From the NCBI RefSeq assembly GCF_003096695.1, contig NZ_QEKY01000004.1, positions 117,918-181,917 on the forward strand: a stretch of 64,000 nt of DNA, written 5' to 3'. The notes beneath the pieces were generated by a model, which worked only from the letters and a program-made list of their open reading frames with translations, made no database searches and had not been told where the DNA came from. Positions within the stretch are counted from its first letter, which is position 1. The number at the start of each line of letters is the position of its first letter. The DNA comes from Porphyromonas loveana. Its GTDB lineage: Bacteria > Bacteroidota > Bacteroidia > Bacteroidales > Porphyromonadaceae. Positions 54,907-64,000 of the stretch are shown one piece after another. The position numbers and the translations under genes were made by a program.

Positions 54907-56106
54907 ATGTGGACTAAAAGCTATAGGCTCTTTCCGTTTTTGTGGGTGTTGCTGCTCTTTGTAGTTGTCTGGCCTGTAGATGCCCAGCGTAATCATTCGT
55001 TCACTGTCGTCATCGATGCCGGCCACGGCGGGCATGATGCAGGCACGGTGGCCAATGGTTTGCGCGAGAAGGATGTCAATCTGGCTGTGGCCTTGCGTGT
55101 GGGACGTCTGATCAAAAGCCGTCATCCCGATGTGAAGGTGCTCTATACACGCGATAAGGACAACTTCGTCACGCTTATGGGGCGCGCAGAGTTTGCCAAT
55201 AAGAACAATGCCGATCTATTTATCAGCATCCACGCCAACTCACAGGAGCGCGGTTCGGGTGCCTATGGTACCGAGACTTTCGTCATGGGACGGGAGCGCA
55301 ACAATAAGAATATGGCTGTCGTGCAGCGAGAAAACTCCGTTATCTTGATGGAGAAGGACTACAAGACCGTTTACAAAGGCTTCGATCCCCGCTCGACAGA
55401 GAGCTATATCATGTTCGAACTGATCCAAAATGTGCATCAAGACCAGAGTATTCGTCTGGCACAGCAGATTCAGAAGAGATTTGTCTCCAAAGGACGTCAC
55501 GACCGAGGTGTCAAGCTGGGTAATCTGGCCGTGCTCGTCTTTTCTGCCATGCCGAGTGTCTTGGTTGAGCTGGGTTTCGTCAGCAATCCTGCTGAGGCGC
55601 AGTATCTCAAGAGTGAAGCCGGTCGTGACGAGCTGGCATCGGCCATTGCCCAAGGCTTTACGCGCTATAAGGAGGACTACGACCGACGTTCGGGCAGGAC
55701 TCCTGTGCCGCGGCCTGCAGAGGATGATAATAGTGCATCTGAAACAACACCTGACGTTAGTGCTCAGGAGGATACGGCGGCTACAGCCGAGCAGCCCGAA
55801 CGTGTAACTCCCCAAACGAACACTGCCAAACCTGCGGCCAAGCCCCAGACGCGTACCTCTCGTGCCGCCAAGATTACCTATAAGATTCAGATATTTACCT
55901 CCAAGACCAAGCTGAAAGCCGGAGACAAACAGTTGAAAGGCTATAAGGTGACCACCGAACAGCGAGGCAAGCGATTTGCCTATCTGACTGGTTCCGCATC
56001 GAGCGAGGCGGAGGCTCGTAAGCTGCAACGCAAGGTGCGCAAGCATTTCCCCGATGCCTTCATCGTGGTCTATGAAGGGGGCAAACGCACCAGAGAGATA
56101 TATTGA
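54907..56106 (+). CDS. N-acetylmuramoyl-L-alanine amidase (AmiC-type) with SPOR-like tail
   Basis: About 399 residues from the ATG at 54907 (a GTG at 54901 is possible). A signal peptide ends near VDAQ. The Amidase_3 domain shows the zinc ligands and catalytic residues: VVIDAGHGGHDAGTV, LREKDVNLAVAL, LFISIHANS and PSVLVELGFVSNPAEAQYL. A Pro/Thr/Ala-rich linker leads to a C-terminal SPOR-like domain (ITYKIQIFTSKTKLKAGDKQ ... RKLQRKVRKHFPDAFIVVYEG). Splits peptidoglycan at the septum. First gene of a run of six. Confidence 0.93.
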   Translation: MWTKSYRLFPFLWVLLLFVVVWPVDAQRNHSFTVVIDAGHGGHDAGTVANGLREKDVNLAVALRVGRLIKSRHPDVKVLYTRDKDNFVTLMGRAEFANKNNADLFISIHANSQERGSGAYGTETFVMGRERNNKNMAVVQRENSVILMEKDYKTVYKGFDPRSTESYIMFELIQNVHQDQSIRLAQQIQKRFVSKGRHDRGVKLGNLAVLVFSAMPSVLVELGFVSNPAEAQYLKSEAGRDELASAIAQGFTRYKEDYDRRSGRTPVPRPAEDDNSASETTPDVSAQEDTAATAEQPERVTPQTNTAKPAAKPQTRTSRAAKITYKIQIFTSKTKLKAGDKQLKGYKVTTEQRGKRFAYLTGSASSEAEARKLQRKVRKHFPDAFIVVYEGGKRTREIY

Positions 56107-56139
56107 CTCTAAAGTGGAATATGATAATAACATAGAGAT

Positions 56140-57021
56140 ATGAGAATAAGCAAATCGGTTAAGATCGGGGCCTTGGCTCTTATCGCTCTTTTCCTTCTGT
56201 ACTTCGGTCTGAATTACCTGAAGGGGTTCAATATCTTCAAGAATGAGAATCTCTATTATGTCCGATTCTCAGAGGTAAAGAACGTCAATGTGGCCAGTCC
56301 CGTGTTCGTCCAGGGGTACAAAGTAGGTGTGGTGAAGTCGCTCGATTTCGACTACGTCAGCGGTAATTCCACCATTGTTTGCATTGACCTGGATAAGAAC
56401 TTTCGTATGCCTAAGGGCAGTATGCTAGCCATCCATCAGACGGCTCTGAGTGGTGCCGAACTTCGGATCATACAGGGTGATATTCGGAAAGGCTATCTCT
56501 CCCCCGGAGATACAATTCGGGCCGACATGAATGGGGATGATATTATGTCTATGGCGACCAACAAAGTCATGCCTGCCGTAGTCGATATGATGCCGAAGAT
56601 TGATTCTGCCGTCATAGGTCTGTCTGCTCTGATCAATGATCCCAACTTGCTTGTCATACTGGAGAATCTGGCGGCTTCGACGCGAAACCTCAATGCGTTG
56701 ACTGCTTCTCTGAATCAGTCCGTCAGCAAGCAGCTGCCGGTTGTACTCGCCAATGCGCGTACGATCACGGATAATGTCGTGGAGGTGTCGGACGAATTGA
56801 AGAAAGTGAAATTGGAATCCTTGGTGACCGAGCTGCAGGCCACGACTGAGAATCTGAGAGTATTCACCAATCAGATACGAAATGCCGACGGATCGCTCGG
56901 GATGTTGCTGAATGACAAGTCCCTCTATCTGCGACTGGACAGCCTGGCAGCAAGCACCGATGCTCTCGTGCGCGACCTCAAGGCCAATCCGAAGCGATAC
57001 GTACGCTTCTCAGTATTCTGA
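56140..57021 (+). CDS. MCE/MlaD family lipid-transport protein
   Basis: 293 residues: one N-terminal membrane helix (about 9-27), then the MlaD domain (YYVRFSEVKNVNVASPVFVQGYKVGVVKSL ... ALSGAELRIIQGD, about 38-116), then a long helical segment rich in Asn/Leu/Thr. Periplasmic substrate-binding part of a phospholipid transporter; matching permease and ATPase genes are not in the window. Confidence 0.88.
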   Translation: MRISKSVKIGALALIALFLLYFGLNYLKGFNIFKNENLYYVRFSEVKNVNVASPVFVQGYKVGVVKSLDFDYVSGNSTIVCIDLDKNFRMPKGSMLAIHQTALSGAELRIIQGDIRKGYLSPGDTIRADMNGDDIMSMATNKVMPAVVDMMPKIDSAVIGLSALINDPNLLVILENLAASTRNLNALTASLNQSVSKQLPVVLANARTITDNVVEVSDELKKVKLESLVTELQATTENLRVFTNQIRNADGSLGMLLNDKSLYLRLDSLAASTDALVRDLKANPKRYVRFSVF

Positions 57022-57067
57022 TCGAAGCTGTGTCATTATCGACACAGCTCCATATAAGCATATCAGT

Positions 57068-57925
57068 ATGACGAAACGAATTTCCGCCCTCTTGCTCTTC
57101 TCGCTCCTTCTGATGCTGTCAACAGCTTGCCATCAGGATCGGAAACAGGAGGTGCAGCAGTTGCTCTCGGCGATGCGTAAGGCCTACGAAGCGGCAGACT
57201 ATTCCGGTGTGCGTCTTCTGGCCGACAGTCTCCACAATCATTATGCCACTGACACTGTGGCACGCCGCGAGGCGTTGACGCTGAGCCGCGAGGCGGAGTG
57301 CAAAGAGGCAGAACGCAATATGCAGTATGCGGATAGCATGCTGCGGATCGTATCGGCACGTATCGACAGCTTGGCTCCTTCATTCAAGAAAAATACGCCG
57401 ACGGAGTCCGGAGAGTTTGAGTATTTTCTGGCGGGCTTCGGGCCTGCTCCGACCGAAGAGCGCACGCGCCTGCGCTGTGGAGCGGACACGCTCGGACAGC
57501 TCCATGTCCTGAGTGTTTATGTGGGTAGCAAGTCCATCCTGCACACAGCTCTGAGGCTTTCAGACGCTCAGACTAAGTCCTCCATACAAACGGCCGATGT
57601 CCCTTTCGACGGAGCACTCAACTACCGTTTTGCTGACCTCGGACTGAACTACGAACTGGTGACTTATCCACAAGAGGAAACAGCCAAGCTGGCAGACTTC
57701 TTCATGCAGGCCGATTCGGAAGGCCATGCCCTTCGTGCAGAGCTTTTGTCGAAGGGAAAAGTCGTTCATTCGTTCCCGATCTCGCGTGCCGATGTCAAGG
57801 CGCTCTCGTCCACAGCCCGTATCAGACAGCTCTTCGACTCCCGCCAGACGTTTCGTCACGAGAGAGCCAAAGCCCAAAAGCGCATCACTTATTTGAAAGA
57901 GAAGCTCGATGCATCTGTTCGTTAG
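57068..57925 (+). CDS. Unrecognised lipoprotein
   Basis: 285 residues from 57068, with a lipoprotein signal ending LLMLSTAC (Cys21). The mature part begins with a helical segment (EVQQLLSAMRKAYEAADYSGVRLLADSLHNHY, TPR-like), then a beta-rich middle, and ends in a basic coiled coil (TFRHERAKAQKRITYLKEKLD). No family recognised. 46 nt after the MCE gene, so part of the envelope run. Confidence 0.75.
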   Translation: MTKRISALLLFSLLLMLSTACHQDRKQEVQQLLSAMRKAYEAADYSGVRLLADSLHNHYATDTVARREALTLSREAECKEAERNMQYADSMLRIVSARIDSLAPSFKKNTPTESGEFEYFLAGFGPAPTEERTRLRCGADTLGQLHVLSVYVGSKSILHTALRLSDAQTKSSIQTADVPFDGALNYRFADLGLNYELVTYPQEETAKLADFFMQADSEGHALRAELLSKGKVVHSFPISRADVKALSSTARIRQLFDSRQTFRHERAKAQKRITYLKEKLDASVR

Positions 57926-57964
57926 AGACTCTTTTATTTTTCCCATTCACTCTTCACCGATATC

Positions 57965-59401
57965 ATGACAGGAGCCCCTACGATTCGTTTTGTCAGTTTA
58001 TTGCGACAGAATATAAATGTCGCTTTTCTCATTGTGGGCATAATCCTCCTATCTCTTTTATATCCTCTGGTAAAAGACTGGCAGGTGTACGAACCGAAGC
58101 AGGCTACTCCTCCTTTCTTTATATGGGTGTATGTCATAGTTATGGGAGGGATGTTTCTTGTTACAGAGGTGAAAGATATTGTTCGGGCTGATGTGAATAC
58201 ACCATGCAAACTAATGCTCCTGTTGTTCATCTTTACCGCGATAAGTCAGCTGTTGAGCGTTGCCATCGGAGTGACCTGGTTTTTTTGTGCCACTGCATAC
58301 GCTTATGCTATTATTCGTAGGAAGTTCTACTTGCCGGTCGGAACTCTCGTTTTGCTACTGGCTTATTATCTCTTCCAGGTGACGGGTCTTATAGGCTCTG
58401 TCGAGATGAAGGATGGCCTGCACACGCTCAAGCAGCAGCTACCATTGTTGGCCTTGCCATTGGCTTTTTGTTGCTGGCGTCCCTCCAGTAGTGAGTGGCG
58501 TGTTTTTCTTGCCGTCTCTTATCGTTTTGTGTTGGTGTACTTGTCCTGCATTATTCTGATGTGCATACTTCTGACGCAATACTACGACCAATCTGTTTTG
58601 TCGGCTTTCTCGTTTGACAAGTTCTACCTAAAGACTCCTTACCCTACGTTGGCTTCGAGTTTCAGTATGCTTTATTGGACGCATTTTACCCATCCCACCT
58701 ATATCTTTTTGGGTATATATGCCATCTTCATTGCAGTTGCCATACGTCAGTATTTTTATAGAGAGCAAGTGATCTCTACGGTGGAAGCGATATATGGTCT
58801 GGTGACGCTCTCCTGTTTCGCCTTTATCGCGCAGAGTCGCTTGGCTATGCTTCTTATTCCTCTGACGGTTATGATCTTTTTCCTTTTGCGCTCCTTTCTG
58901 CTCAGAAGAAAGAAGAGATTGTTTTTGGTGCTCTTTGTGATTCTTGTGGGTGGAGGGATCGTGAATAGCCTTCTGTCCCATCGTTTCTTTTCTTACGGAG
59001 AGCGGATGCAGATGCGAGAAGTCGCTATGCAAGTGATCCAATCTCATCCACTCACCGGAGTACGTTTGGGTAGTATGGACAATATATTGCAGGCTTGGAT
59101 CGAAACCGACGTTCAACTGAAACATCCACATAATCAGTTCTTGGCCGATGGTATGCAGTTTGGCATCATAGGCATCATCTTTTTGGTTTTGTTCATGGTG
59201 GGGCTGATTTACTTTGCTTATCGTGAGAAGCGGTATGTGTTTCTCCTTTTTCTGCTTACCACCCTCCTGACTATGACCATAGAATCGCCTCTTGTCTTTG
59301 TCCGAGGAGTCTATTTGCTCGCTTTTTGGTTCTCGACCTTTGCCGTTATGCCTATTCGGAAGGATGATTTAGTGCTAAAGAAATATTCAAAAACCTCTTA
59401 A
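57965..59401 (+). CDS. waaL: O-antigen ligase / Wzy_C family membrane protein (WaaL-like)
   Basis: 478 residues, about eleven hydrophobic segments, and a Wzy_C core with a large loop containing SHPLTGVRLGSMDNILQAW and the conserved His motif KHPHNQFLADGMQFGIIG. Members attach undecaprenyl-linked polysaccharide to lipid A-core or polymerise it. In P. gingivalis a WaaL ligase joins O-polysaccharide and A-LPS; identity with that enzyme is likely from the merR-hcpR context but not proven by sequence here. Confidence 0.82.
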   Translation: MTGAPTIRFVSLLRQNINVAFLIVGIILLSLLYPLVKDWQVYEPKQATPPFFIWVYVIVMGGMFLVTEVKDIVRADVNTPCKLMLLLFIFTAISQLLSVAIGVTWFFCATAYAYAIIRRKFYLPVGTLVLLLAYYLFQVTGLIGSVEMKDGLHTLKQQLPLLALPLAFCCWRPSSSEWRVFLAVSYRFVLVYLSCIILMCILLTQYYDQSVLSAFSFDKFYLKTPYPTLASSFSMLYWTHFTHPTYIFLGIYAIFIAVAIRQYFYREQVISTVEAIYGLVTLSCFAFIAQSRLAMLLIPLTVMIFFLLRSFLLRRKKRLFLVLFVILVGGGIVNSLLSHRFFSYGERMQMREVAMQVIQSHPLTGVRLGSMDNILQAWIETDVQLKHPHNQFLADGMQFGIIGIIFLVLFMVGLIYFAYREKRYVFLLFLLTTLLTMTIESPLVFVRGVYLLAFWFSTFAVMPIRKDDLVLKKYSKTS

Positions 59402-59446
59402 TGCGCTCTGGAAGCGTCCGCGAGGTTTATCAATGGGAGTCAAGTG

Positions 59447-59803
59447 ATGAAGAAGCAGAAGCCGGGGAAGTTGTACTATTCGATCAGTGAGGTGGCGCGT
59501 ATGTTCGGCGTGCCTGACTCTACTTTGCGCTTCTGGGAGAAGGAGTTTCCGGCGCTGAAGCCGCGTACTTCTCCCGGTGGTACGCGTCGCTATACGGCCA
59601 AAGACATTGAGACGGTGCGCCTCATTCATCACCTCACCAAAGAGAAAGGTCTGACGCTCTCGGGAGCCAAACAGGCTCTTTCCAATGATTATGACGGCAC
59701 TACCCGCCGTGAAGAAGTCATCAACCGACTGAAAGAAATCCGCCAAGAACTCTGTGACATCCGCGATGCCATAGATAAGTGGGAGCGGAAGAATCTTTAT
59801 TAA
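59447..59803 (+). CDS. MerR family transcriptional regulator
   Basis: 118 residues from the ATG at 59447 (a GTG directly before it is possible). A winged HTH ([47 protein letters not shown]) and a short coiled coil, with no cysteine cluster or ligand domain. This is the small Bacteroidetes MerR type common beside envelope genes. 45 nt after waaL and 16 nt before hcpR. Confidence 0.87.
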   Translation: MKKQKPGKLYYSISEVARMFGVPDSTLRFWEKEFPALKPRTSPGGTRRYTAKDIETVRLIHHLTKEKGLTLSGAKQALSNDYDGTTRREEVINRLKEIRQELCDIRDAIDKWERKNLY

Positions 59804-59819
59804 AGGTAGAGCTGACACT

Positions 59820-60506
59820 ATGGACGCTGCATTCGACTTGCTGCTACAAGCTTGGAAGATAAGTGGCCTTGCCGTCGGCATGAACGACGAAGAGCTCATA
59901 CGCTTACTTGACGACTGCCGATACAAGGTCGAACGACTCTCTACAGATGAATTATATGCCATCGGAGGGGACAAGCTCCATGACCTGCGCATCGTAGGTA
60001 GTGGCGAGATTCGGGCCGAGATGGTGGGGGCTTCTGGAAAGCAAATACTGATGGATACGTTAGGCCCCGGGCGTATATTGGCTCCGGCTCTGCTCTTTGC
60101 TTCGGAGAATCATCTGCCCGTTACGCTATTGGCTAATGAAGTGAGTCTGATCTTCCGAATCGGTAAGGAGGAATTCAAAGCGATGATGCACCGGCATCCG
60201 GAGCTGATGGTCAATTTCATCGGGATGATCTCTGATACCAGTACTTTCTTGATGAAGAAAATCCATCAACTCAGTTTGCGCAGTCTCCAAGGACGCATTG
60301 GTGATTATCTGATGCAACTCTCTCGCAACAGCTCGAGTAGCCAGATCCACATAGAGTCGTCGTGGAAAGATCTGGCCGACCGCTTCGGTGTGAACAGACA
60401 GTCATTGGCGCGGAGTCTCTCTCAGCTCGAAGAGGAGGGATTGATTCGAGTCACAGGTAAACGTATAGCAATACTCCAACCTCACCGACTGGCGAGATTG
60501 GAGTAG
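59820..60506 (+). CDS. hcpR: Crp/Fnr family regulator HcpR
   Basis: 228 residues. N-terminal cyclic-nucleotide-binding-like sensor fold ([31 protein letters not shown]), a dimer helix, and a C-terminal Crp-type HTH ([30 protein letters not shown]). In P. gingivalis HcpR is known as a heme-dependent NO-responsive activator of hcp. The adjacency to hcp, and a palindrome at the right distance in the hcp promoter, support the same role here. Last gene of the envelope run. Confidence 0.9.
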   Translation: MDAAFDLLLQAWKISGLAVGMNDEELIRLLDDCRYKVERLSTDELYAIGGDKLHDLRIVGSGEIRAEMVGASGKQILMDTLGPGRILAPALLFASENHLPVTLLANEVSLIFRIGKEEFKAMMHRHPELMVNFIGMISDTSTFLMKKIHQLSLRSLQGRIGDYLMQLSRNSSSSQIHIESSWKDLADRFGVNRQSLARSLSQLEEEGLIRVTGKRIAILQPHRLARLE

Positions 60507-60534
60507 TCAGAGAGGGTCTCTATTGGTTCTTACT

Positions 60535-62187
60535 TTAGGCTATCAGCGTCTTGATGTCCTCTTCCACAGTGCCGATGCCAGCGATGCCGAAGTTGTCAAT
60601 CAGAACTTTGGCCACATTGGGTGAGAGGAAAGCCGGTAGGGTGGGCCCTACGTGGATGTTTTTGATGCCGAGACTCAGCAACGCCAACAAGACGATAACG
60701 GCTTTCTGCTCATACCAAGCTATGTTGTAAACGATAGGTAGCTTGTTGATGTCGTCCAATCCCATTACTTCTTTCAGCTTCAGCGCTATCACGGCCAGCG
60801 AATAGCTGTCGTTGCATTGTCCGGCGTCGAGGACGCGGGGGATGCCGCCTATATCACCGAGCGGGAGCTTGTTGTAGCGGAACTTGGCACATCCCGACGT
60901 GAGGATGACCGTGTCTGAAGGCAGTGCCTCGGCAAACTCCGTGAAGTAGCTTCTTCCCTTCTGACGACCGTCGCATCCGCTCATGACCACGAATTTGCGG
61001 ATGGCTCCACTGCTCACGGCCTCTACTACTTTGTCCGCCATGCTGAGCACCTGATGATGGGCAAAACCGCCGATGATGCTGCCGCTTTCGATGGCTGTGG
61101 GCGGTTGGCAGGTTTTGGCCATGGCGATGATTTCGCTGAAATCCTTATGTCCCGCTGCATCACTTTCGATGTATTTGAAGCCCGGATATCCGGCTGCATT
61201 GGTCGTGTACACCCGATCTCTATAGCTTGCTCCCGCTGTGGGTGGTACGATGCAGTTGGTGGTGAATAGGATGGGGCCGTTGAATGTCTCGAATTCCTCG
61301 CGTTGTTTCCACCAAGCATTGCCATAGTTGCCTATGAAATGCTTGTATTTTTTGAACTTCGGGTAGTAATTGGCCGGTAGCATCTCGCTATGCGTATAGA
61401 CGTCTATACCGGTACCTTCGGTTTGTTCGAGGAGCATCTCCATATCTTTCAGGTCGTGACCGCTGATGAGGATGCCCGGACGATTGCCCACGCCGATGTT
61501 TACTTCCGTAATTTCGGGATGTCCGAAGCTCTCGGTATTGGCTTTGTCGAGGAGTGCCATCACTTTGACACCGAAGGATCCTGTCTCCAATACCAGAGCT
61601 GTGAGTTCGTCAGCCGATAGAAGCCCCATTGTGACGTCGTGGAGAGCGCGCTCGACAAAGGCGTTGATCTCGTCGTCTTCATAACCCAGACGACCGGCGT
61701 GTTCGGCATAAGCGGCCAAGCCTTTGAGCCCGTAGATGGTAAGTTCTTTGAGTGAGCGCAGATCTTCGTTGGTCTCTCGGAGGATGCCCACACCGAGCGC
61801 CAATCGGTCATATTCTTCGGGGCTGCCTTGCATCGTCACGGCTTCGTTCGCAGGGAGTTGCACGCCTTGCGCTGTGGCTTCCTGCAACAGGCGCGCTTTG
61901 AGGGCGAAGGTGTTGTCCACTCGTTTGGCAATGGAGGTATAGTCGAAGTTGGCATTCGTAATTGTGGCAAAGAGCGACTCCATGATAGTCTTGTCGGCCG
62001 TGCGGTAGTCGGCCGCAACTCCTGCACGTCGCATGGCGGTGGTGATGATGGCAATGCCCTTGAGATTGAATATGAGCAAATCCATCAGATTGGCGGTGCT
62101 GTAGTCCTTGCCGCAGACCCCTTTGAGCAAGCATCCTTTGTTGCCCGCTGTTTCTTGACATTGATAGCAAAACATTTTCTGTTCCAT
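60535..62187 (-). CDS. hcp: Hydroxylamine reductase (hybrid cluster protein)
   Basis: 550 residues. N-terminal cysteines in CxxCx8Cx5C spacing (C7, C10, C19, C25), the anaerobe-type proximal cluster motif. The hybrid-cluster ligands lie in the C-terminal half ([35 protein letters not shown]). Implicated in nitrosative stress defence. Convergent with hcpR, 28 nt between the stop codons. Confidence 0.95.
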   Translation of the reverse strand: MEQKMFCYQCQETAGNKGCLLKGVCGKDYSTANLMDLLIFNLKGIAIITTAMRRAGVAADYRTADKTIMESLFATITNANFDYTSIAKRVDNTFALKARLLQEATAQGVQLPANEAVTMQGSPEEYDRLALGVGILRETNEDLRSLKELTIYGLKGLAAYAEHAGRLGYEDDEINAFVERALHDVTMGLLSADELTALVLETGSFGVKVMALLDKANTESFGHPEITEVNIGVGNRPGILISGHDLKDMEMLLEQTEGTGIDVYTHSEMLPANYYPKFKKYKHFIGNYGNAWWKQREEFETFNGPILFTTNCIVPPTAGASYRDRVYTTNAAGYPGFKYIESDAAGHKDFSEIIAMAKTCQPPTAIESGSIIGGFAHHQVLSMADKVVEAVSSGAIRKFVVMSGCDGRQKGRSYFTEFAEALPSDTVILTSGCAKFRYNKLPLGDIGGIPRVLDAGQCNDSYSLAVIALKLKEVMGLDDINKLPIVYNIAWYEQKAVIVLLALLSLGIKNIHVGPTLPAFLSPNVAKVLIDNFGIAGIGTVEEDIKTLIA

Positions 62188-62237
62188 TTGTTCTGTCTCC
62201 TTTTTTGCGTTAATCGATCATTGATTTGTTTCTGATG

Positions 62238-62282
62238 CAAAGGTAGAGACGCCCGTCTGCTCCAAATGTCGCATAGGCGACA
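62238..62282 (-). promoter_or_regulatory. hcp promoter with HcpR-type palindrome
   Basis: On the minus strand the palindrome TGTCGC-CTAT-GCGACA (62282-62267) precedes a -7 box TACCTTTG (62245-62238). With a transcript start near 62232 the palindrome is centred at about -42, the usual class II activator position. The possible -33 TTTG (62266-62263) is only 17 nt from the -7 box, consistent with activator dependence. Confidence 0.8.
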
Positions 62283-62358
62283 CGGCGATTTTGCGGTTGC
62301 ATGATTCGGGAGGATAAATGGCCCTTCTTGCCGGAGGCTCCATAGGCTTATAAAAAAT

Positions 62359-62424
62359 CTACTAGTAGTTTTCACGCGAACTACTAGTGGTTTTCGGAGA
62401 ATCTACTAGTAGATTTGTCGGGAG
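62359..62424. repeat. Three 22-bp repeats with CTACTAGTAG palindrome
   Basis: CTACTAGTAG, CTACTAGTGG and CTACTAGTAG start at 62359, 62381 and 62403, an exact 22-bp period, each followed by a TTTT-rich stretch. They lie between the hcp promoter and the integrase genes. The remaining 62425-62671 stretch shows no gene I can support. Confidence 0.8.
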
Positions 62425-62671
62425 TCAGACGTGGAACTATCAGAGGAAAGGGCATAGAGAGAATGAGAGGTAAGTAAATCGAAATGAGATGGATTTGCAG
62501 TGTATTAGTCCATTCTTTGAATGGTAACGAAGAGGTAGGAGAAGGTAACTGACGGAAGGCTATTCGGTAACTCATCTTTCTGTCATTGCGGTGCTGATGC
62601 TTTGTGTTACAATGTTTTGCGTAGCGAAGAACGCTTCGGTAACGGGTAACTTTGCCCATAAAAAGAAGCGT

Positions 62672-63901
62672 ATGCAAATAGACAAAATGAAGGTGTTGCT
62701 CTACCTGAAAAAGAGCGGATTGGACAAGTCGGGACAGGCTCCGATTATGGGGCGGATAACTTACGGGCGAACCATCGCCCAATTCAGTTGTAAACTGTCG
62801 TGCGACCCCAAGTTGTGGAATGCTCGTGAGAGCAGACTGAACGGCAAGAGCCGTGAAGCGGTGGTAACGAATGGCAAGTTGGAACGCTTGCTTCTCTCGG
62901 TACAGTCGGCTTATCGACTCCTTTGCGAGCGAGGAGCGGTCTTTACGGCAACAGACATCAAGGAGCAGTTTCAAGGCAGTATGCAGAGCCAGACAACCTT
63001 CTTGGAGCGATACGATCGAATGGTCGAAGAGTTGGAGCAAAAGGTGGGCATCGAAATAAAGGCTACGACTATGAGAGGTTACTATACTATCCGTAAGCAT
63101 CTGCAAGTCTTTATTGGTGAGAAGTACCACACGGCAGACATTCCTTTCGGACAGATAGAAGAAGATTTCTTGGAAAGTCTTCAACGCTACTCTATTGGAG
63201 TATTAGGACATTCGCAAGCCTATTATCGTAAGATGACATTGATGGTAAAGAAAGTCTGCCGTTTGGCGTATCGTGAAGGCTTGACAGAGCGACAACTATT
63301 TGCGCACGTGGAGATAGAGCGAGGAGAGAACAAACAACCTCGTGCTTTGGATAGGACTTCGTTGGATAAGTTGCTGGGATTGACCTTTGAGCCGTATGAG
63401 GTGGAGTTGGAGACCGCTCGCAATCTCTTTCTCTTCTCCTGTTATACGGGTGTTGCCTATTGCGATATGGTTGCCCTTAATCGGGAACACCTCTTTACGG
63501 ATGATGAGGGAGCTTTGTGGTTGAAGTTCCGCAGACAGAAGACCAATACCCTTTGCCGTGTGAAGCTCCTATCCGAAGCGGTGCGTTTGATCGAGCGGTA
63601 TCAATCGGGTGAACGCAACACTCTTTTTGCTTCCATAGCCTATTCGGCTTACCTCGTCCAACTCAAAGCTCTGCAACTTCGGGCAGGTATCTCCATTCCC
63701 CTTTCGGCACACGTTGGTCGCCACACTTTTGCTACCTTGATTACCTTGGAACGTGGTGTTTCCATTGAAACGGTCAGCCGAATGTTGGGACATAGCAATA
63801 TCCAAACGACCGAACGGTACGCCCACGTTACCCCGAAGAAACTCTTCGATGAGTTCGAGCGGTTTCTCTCTTTCACTGAAAATCTAACCTTAACCCTATA
63901 A
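62672..63901 (+). CDS. Tyrosine-type site-specific recombinase (conjugative element integrase type)
   Basis: About 409 residues from 62672 (MQIDKMKVLLYLKKSGLDKSG); a later ATG at 62687 is possible and the ORF extends upstream to 62591. Arm-type N-terminal domain, SAM-like core-binding domain (TFLERYDRMVEELEQ ... GYYTIRKHLQVFIGE), and catalytic domain with the RQKT lysine, HVGRHTFAT (HxxR), LGHSNIQTT and the RYAHV tyrosine. At the usual first-arginine site the sequence is CYTGVAYCD, without Arg, as in Bacteroides CTnDOT-type integrases. First of two tandem recombinases. Confidence 0.9.
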   Translation: MQIDKMKVLLYLKKSGLDKSGQAPIMGRITYGRTIAQFSCKLSCDPKLWNARESRLNGKSREAVVTNGKLERLLLSVQSAYRLLCERGAVFTATDIKEQFQGSMQSQTTFLERYDRMVEELEQKVGIEIKATTMRGYYTIRKHLQVFIGEKYHTADIPFGQIEEDFLESLQRYSIGVLGHSQAYYRKMTLMVKKVCRLAYREGLTERQLFAHVEIERGENKQPRALDRTSLDKLLGLTFEPYEVELETARNLFLFSCYTGVAYCDMVALNREHLFTDDEGALWLKFRRQKTNTLCRVKLLSEAVRLIERYQSGERNTLFASIAYSAYLVQLKALQLRAGISIPLSAHVGRHTFATLITLERGVSIETVSRMLGHSNIQTTERYAHVTPKKLFDEFERFLSFTENLTLTL

Positions 63902-63906
63902 GAGCT

Positions 63907-64000
63907 ATGCGCAGTACATTCAAAATCCTATTCTATATCAATAAGAACAAGACCAAAACGGACGGCACAACGGCAATCCTTTGTCGTATTACGATTGATG
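63907..64000 (+). CDS. Second tyrosine recombinase, 5' part only
   Basis: Starts 5 nt after the first recombinase and runs off the window. The first 31 residues (MRSTFKILFYINKNKTKTDG then TTAILCRITID) are the arm-binding start typical of Bacteroidetes integrases. Too short to classify further. Confidence 0.7.
   Translation, partial: MRSTFKILFYINKNKTKTDGTTAILCRITID

Overview
The window reads as chromosome of a Porphyromonas of the P. gingivalis / P. gulae group. Evidence: Bacteroidetes-type promoters with a TAnnTTTG -7 box, Bacteroidales-only families (DUF3078, DUF3822, DUF4248, HU-CCDC81/SPOR, long amidophosphoribosyltransferase), a Ptk1/Php1-type exopolysaccharide kinase-phosphatase pair, and a waaL-merR-hcpR string as I recall it from P. 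gingivalis. This is recognition from memory; no database was consulted. I see no rRNA, tRNA or CRISPR array.

Layout. 0.2-4.3 kb (+): polysaccharide export lipoprotein, BY-kinase/chain-length protein and PHP-type tyrosine phosphatase, ended by a strong bidirectional hairpin. 4.4-13.4 kb (-): one housekeeping run rimP-nusA-infB-cvpA-sufB-sufC-sufD, read from a consensus promoter and preceded by a terminator-like hairpin in the leader. 13.6-22.8 kb: an accessory block. A truncated, frameshifted flavin reductase pseudogene abuts an operon livG-livF-(membrane protein)-(radical SAM/SPASM enzyme)-(periplasmic binding protein)-livH-livM. The middle of this operon is AT-rich. Between livH and livM sits a small GxxExxY (PD-(D/E)XK-like) gene between inverted copies of TTCGTG-type repeats; related repeats also lie upstream of livG, followed by a 42-bp tandem repeat array and a 78-bp double-hairpin element.

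22.9-43.2 kb: ordinary housekeeping genes in short operons (rsmD cluster; RecD-like helicase; DUF3078; cupin-DUF438; DUF3298 lipoprotein-rsmG-MBL-gcvP; HU/SPOR protein-queG; panC-GHL10-hemW-threonine aldolase), with a frameshifted membrane protein remnant near 28.2 kb. 43.9-54.5 kb (+): thioesterase, pyrG, yidC, then purF-like-carA-carB. 54.9-60.5 kb (+): an envelope run (amidase, MCE protein, lipoprotein, O-antigen ligase) that ends with merR and hcpR. hcp is convergent to hcpR and carries a palindromic HcpR-type site at about -42. 62.6-64.0 kb: two tandem tyrosine recombinases that open a mobile element continuing past the window.

The two most unusual things are the radical SAM/SPASM enzyme embedded in a Liv-type ABC transporter operon, and the GxxExxY gene boxed by inverted repeats that interrupts that same operon. 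A dispersed GGCGC(C)-core palindrome family also occupies several intergenic regions (35.8, 43.6, 54.6 kb).
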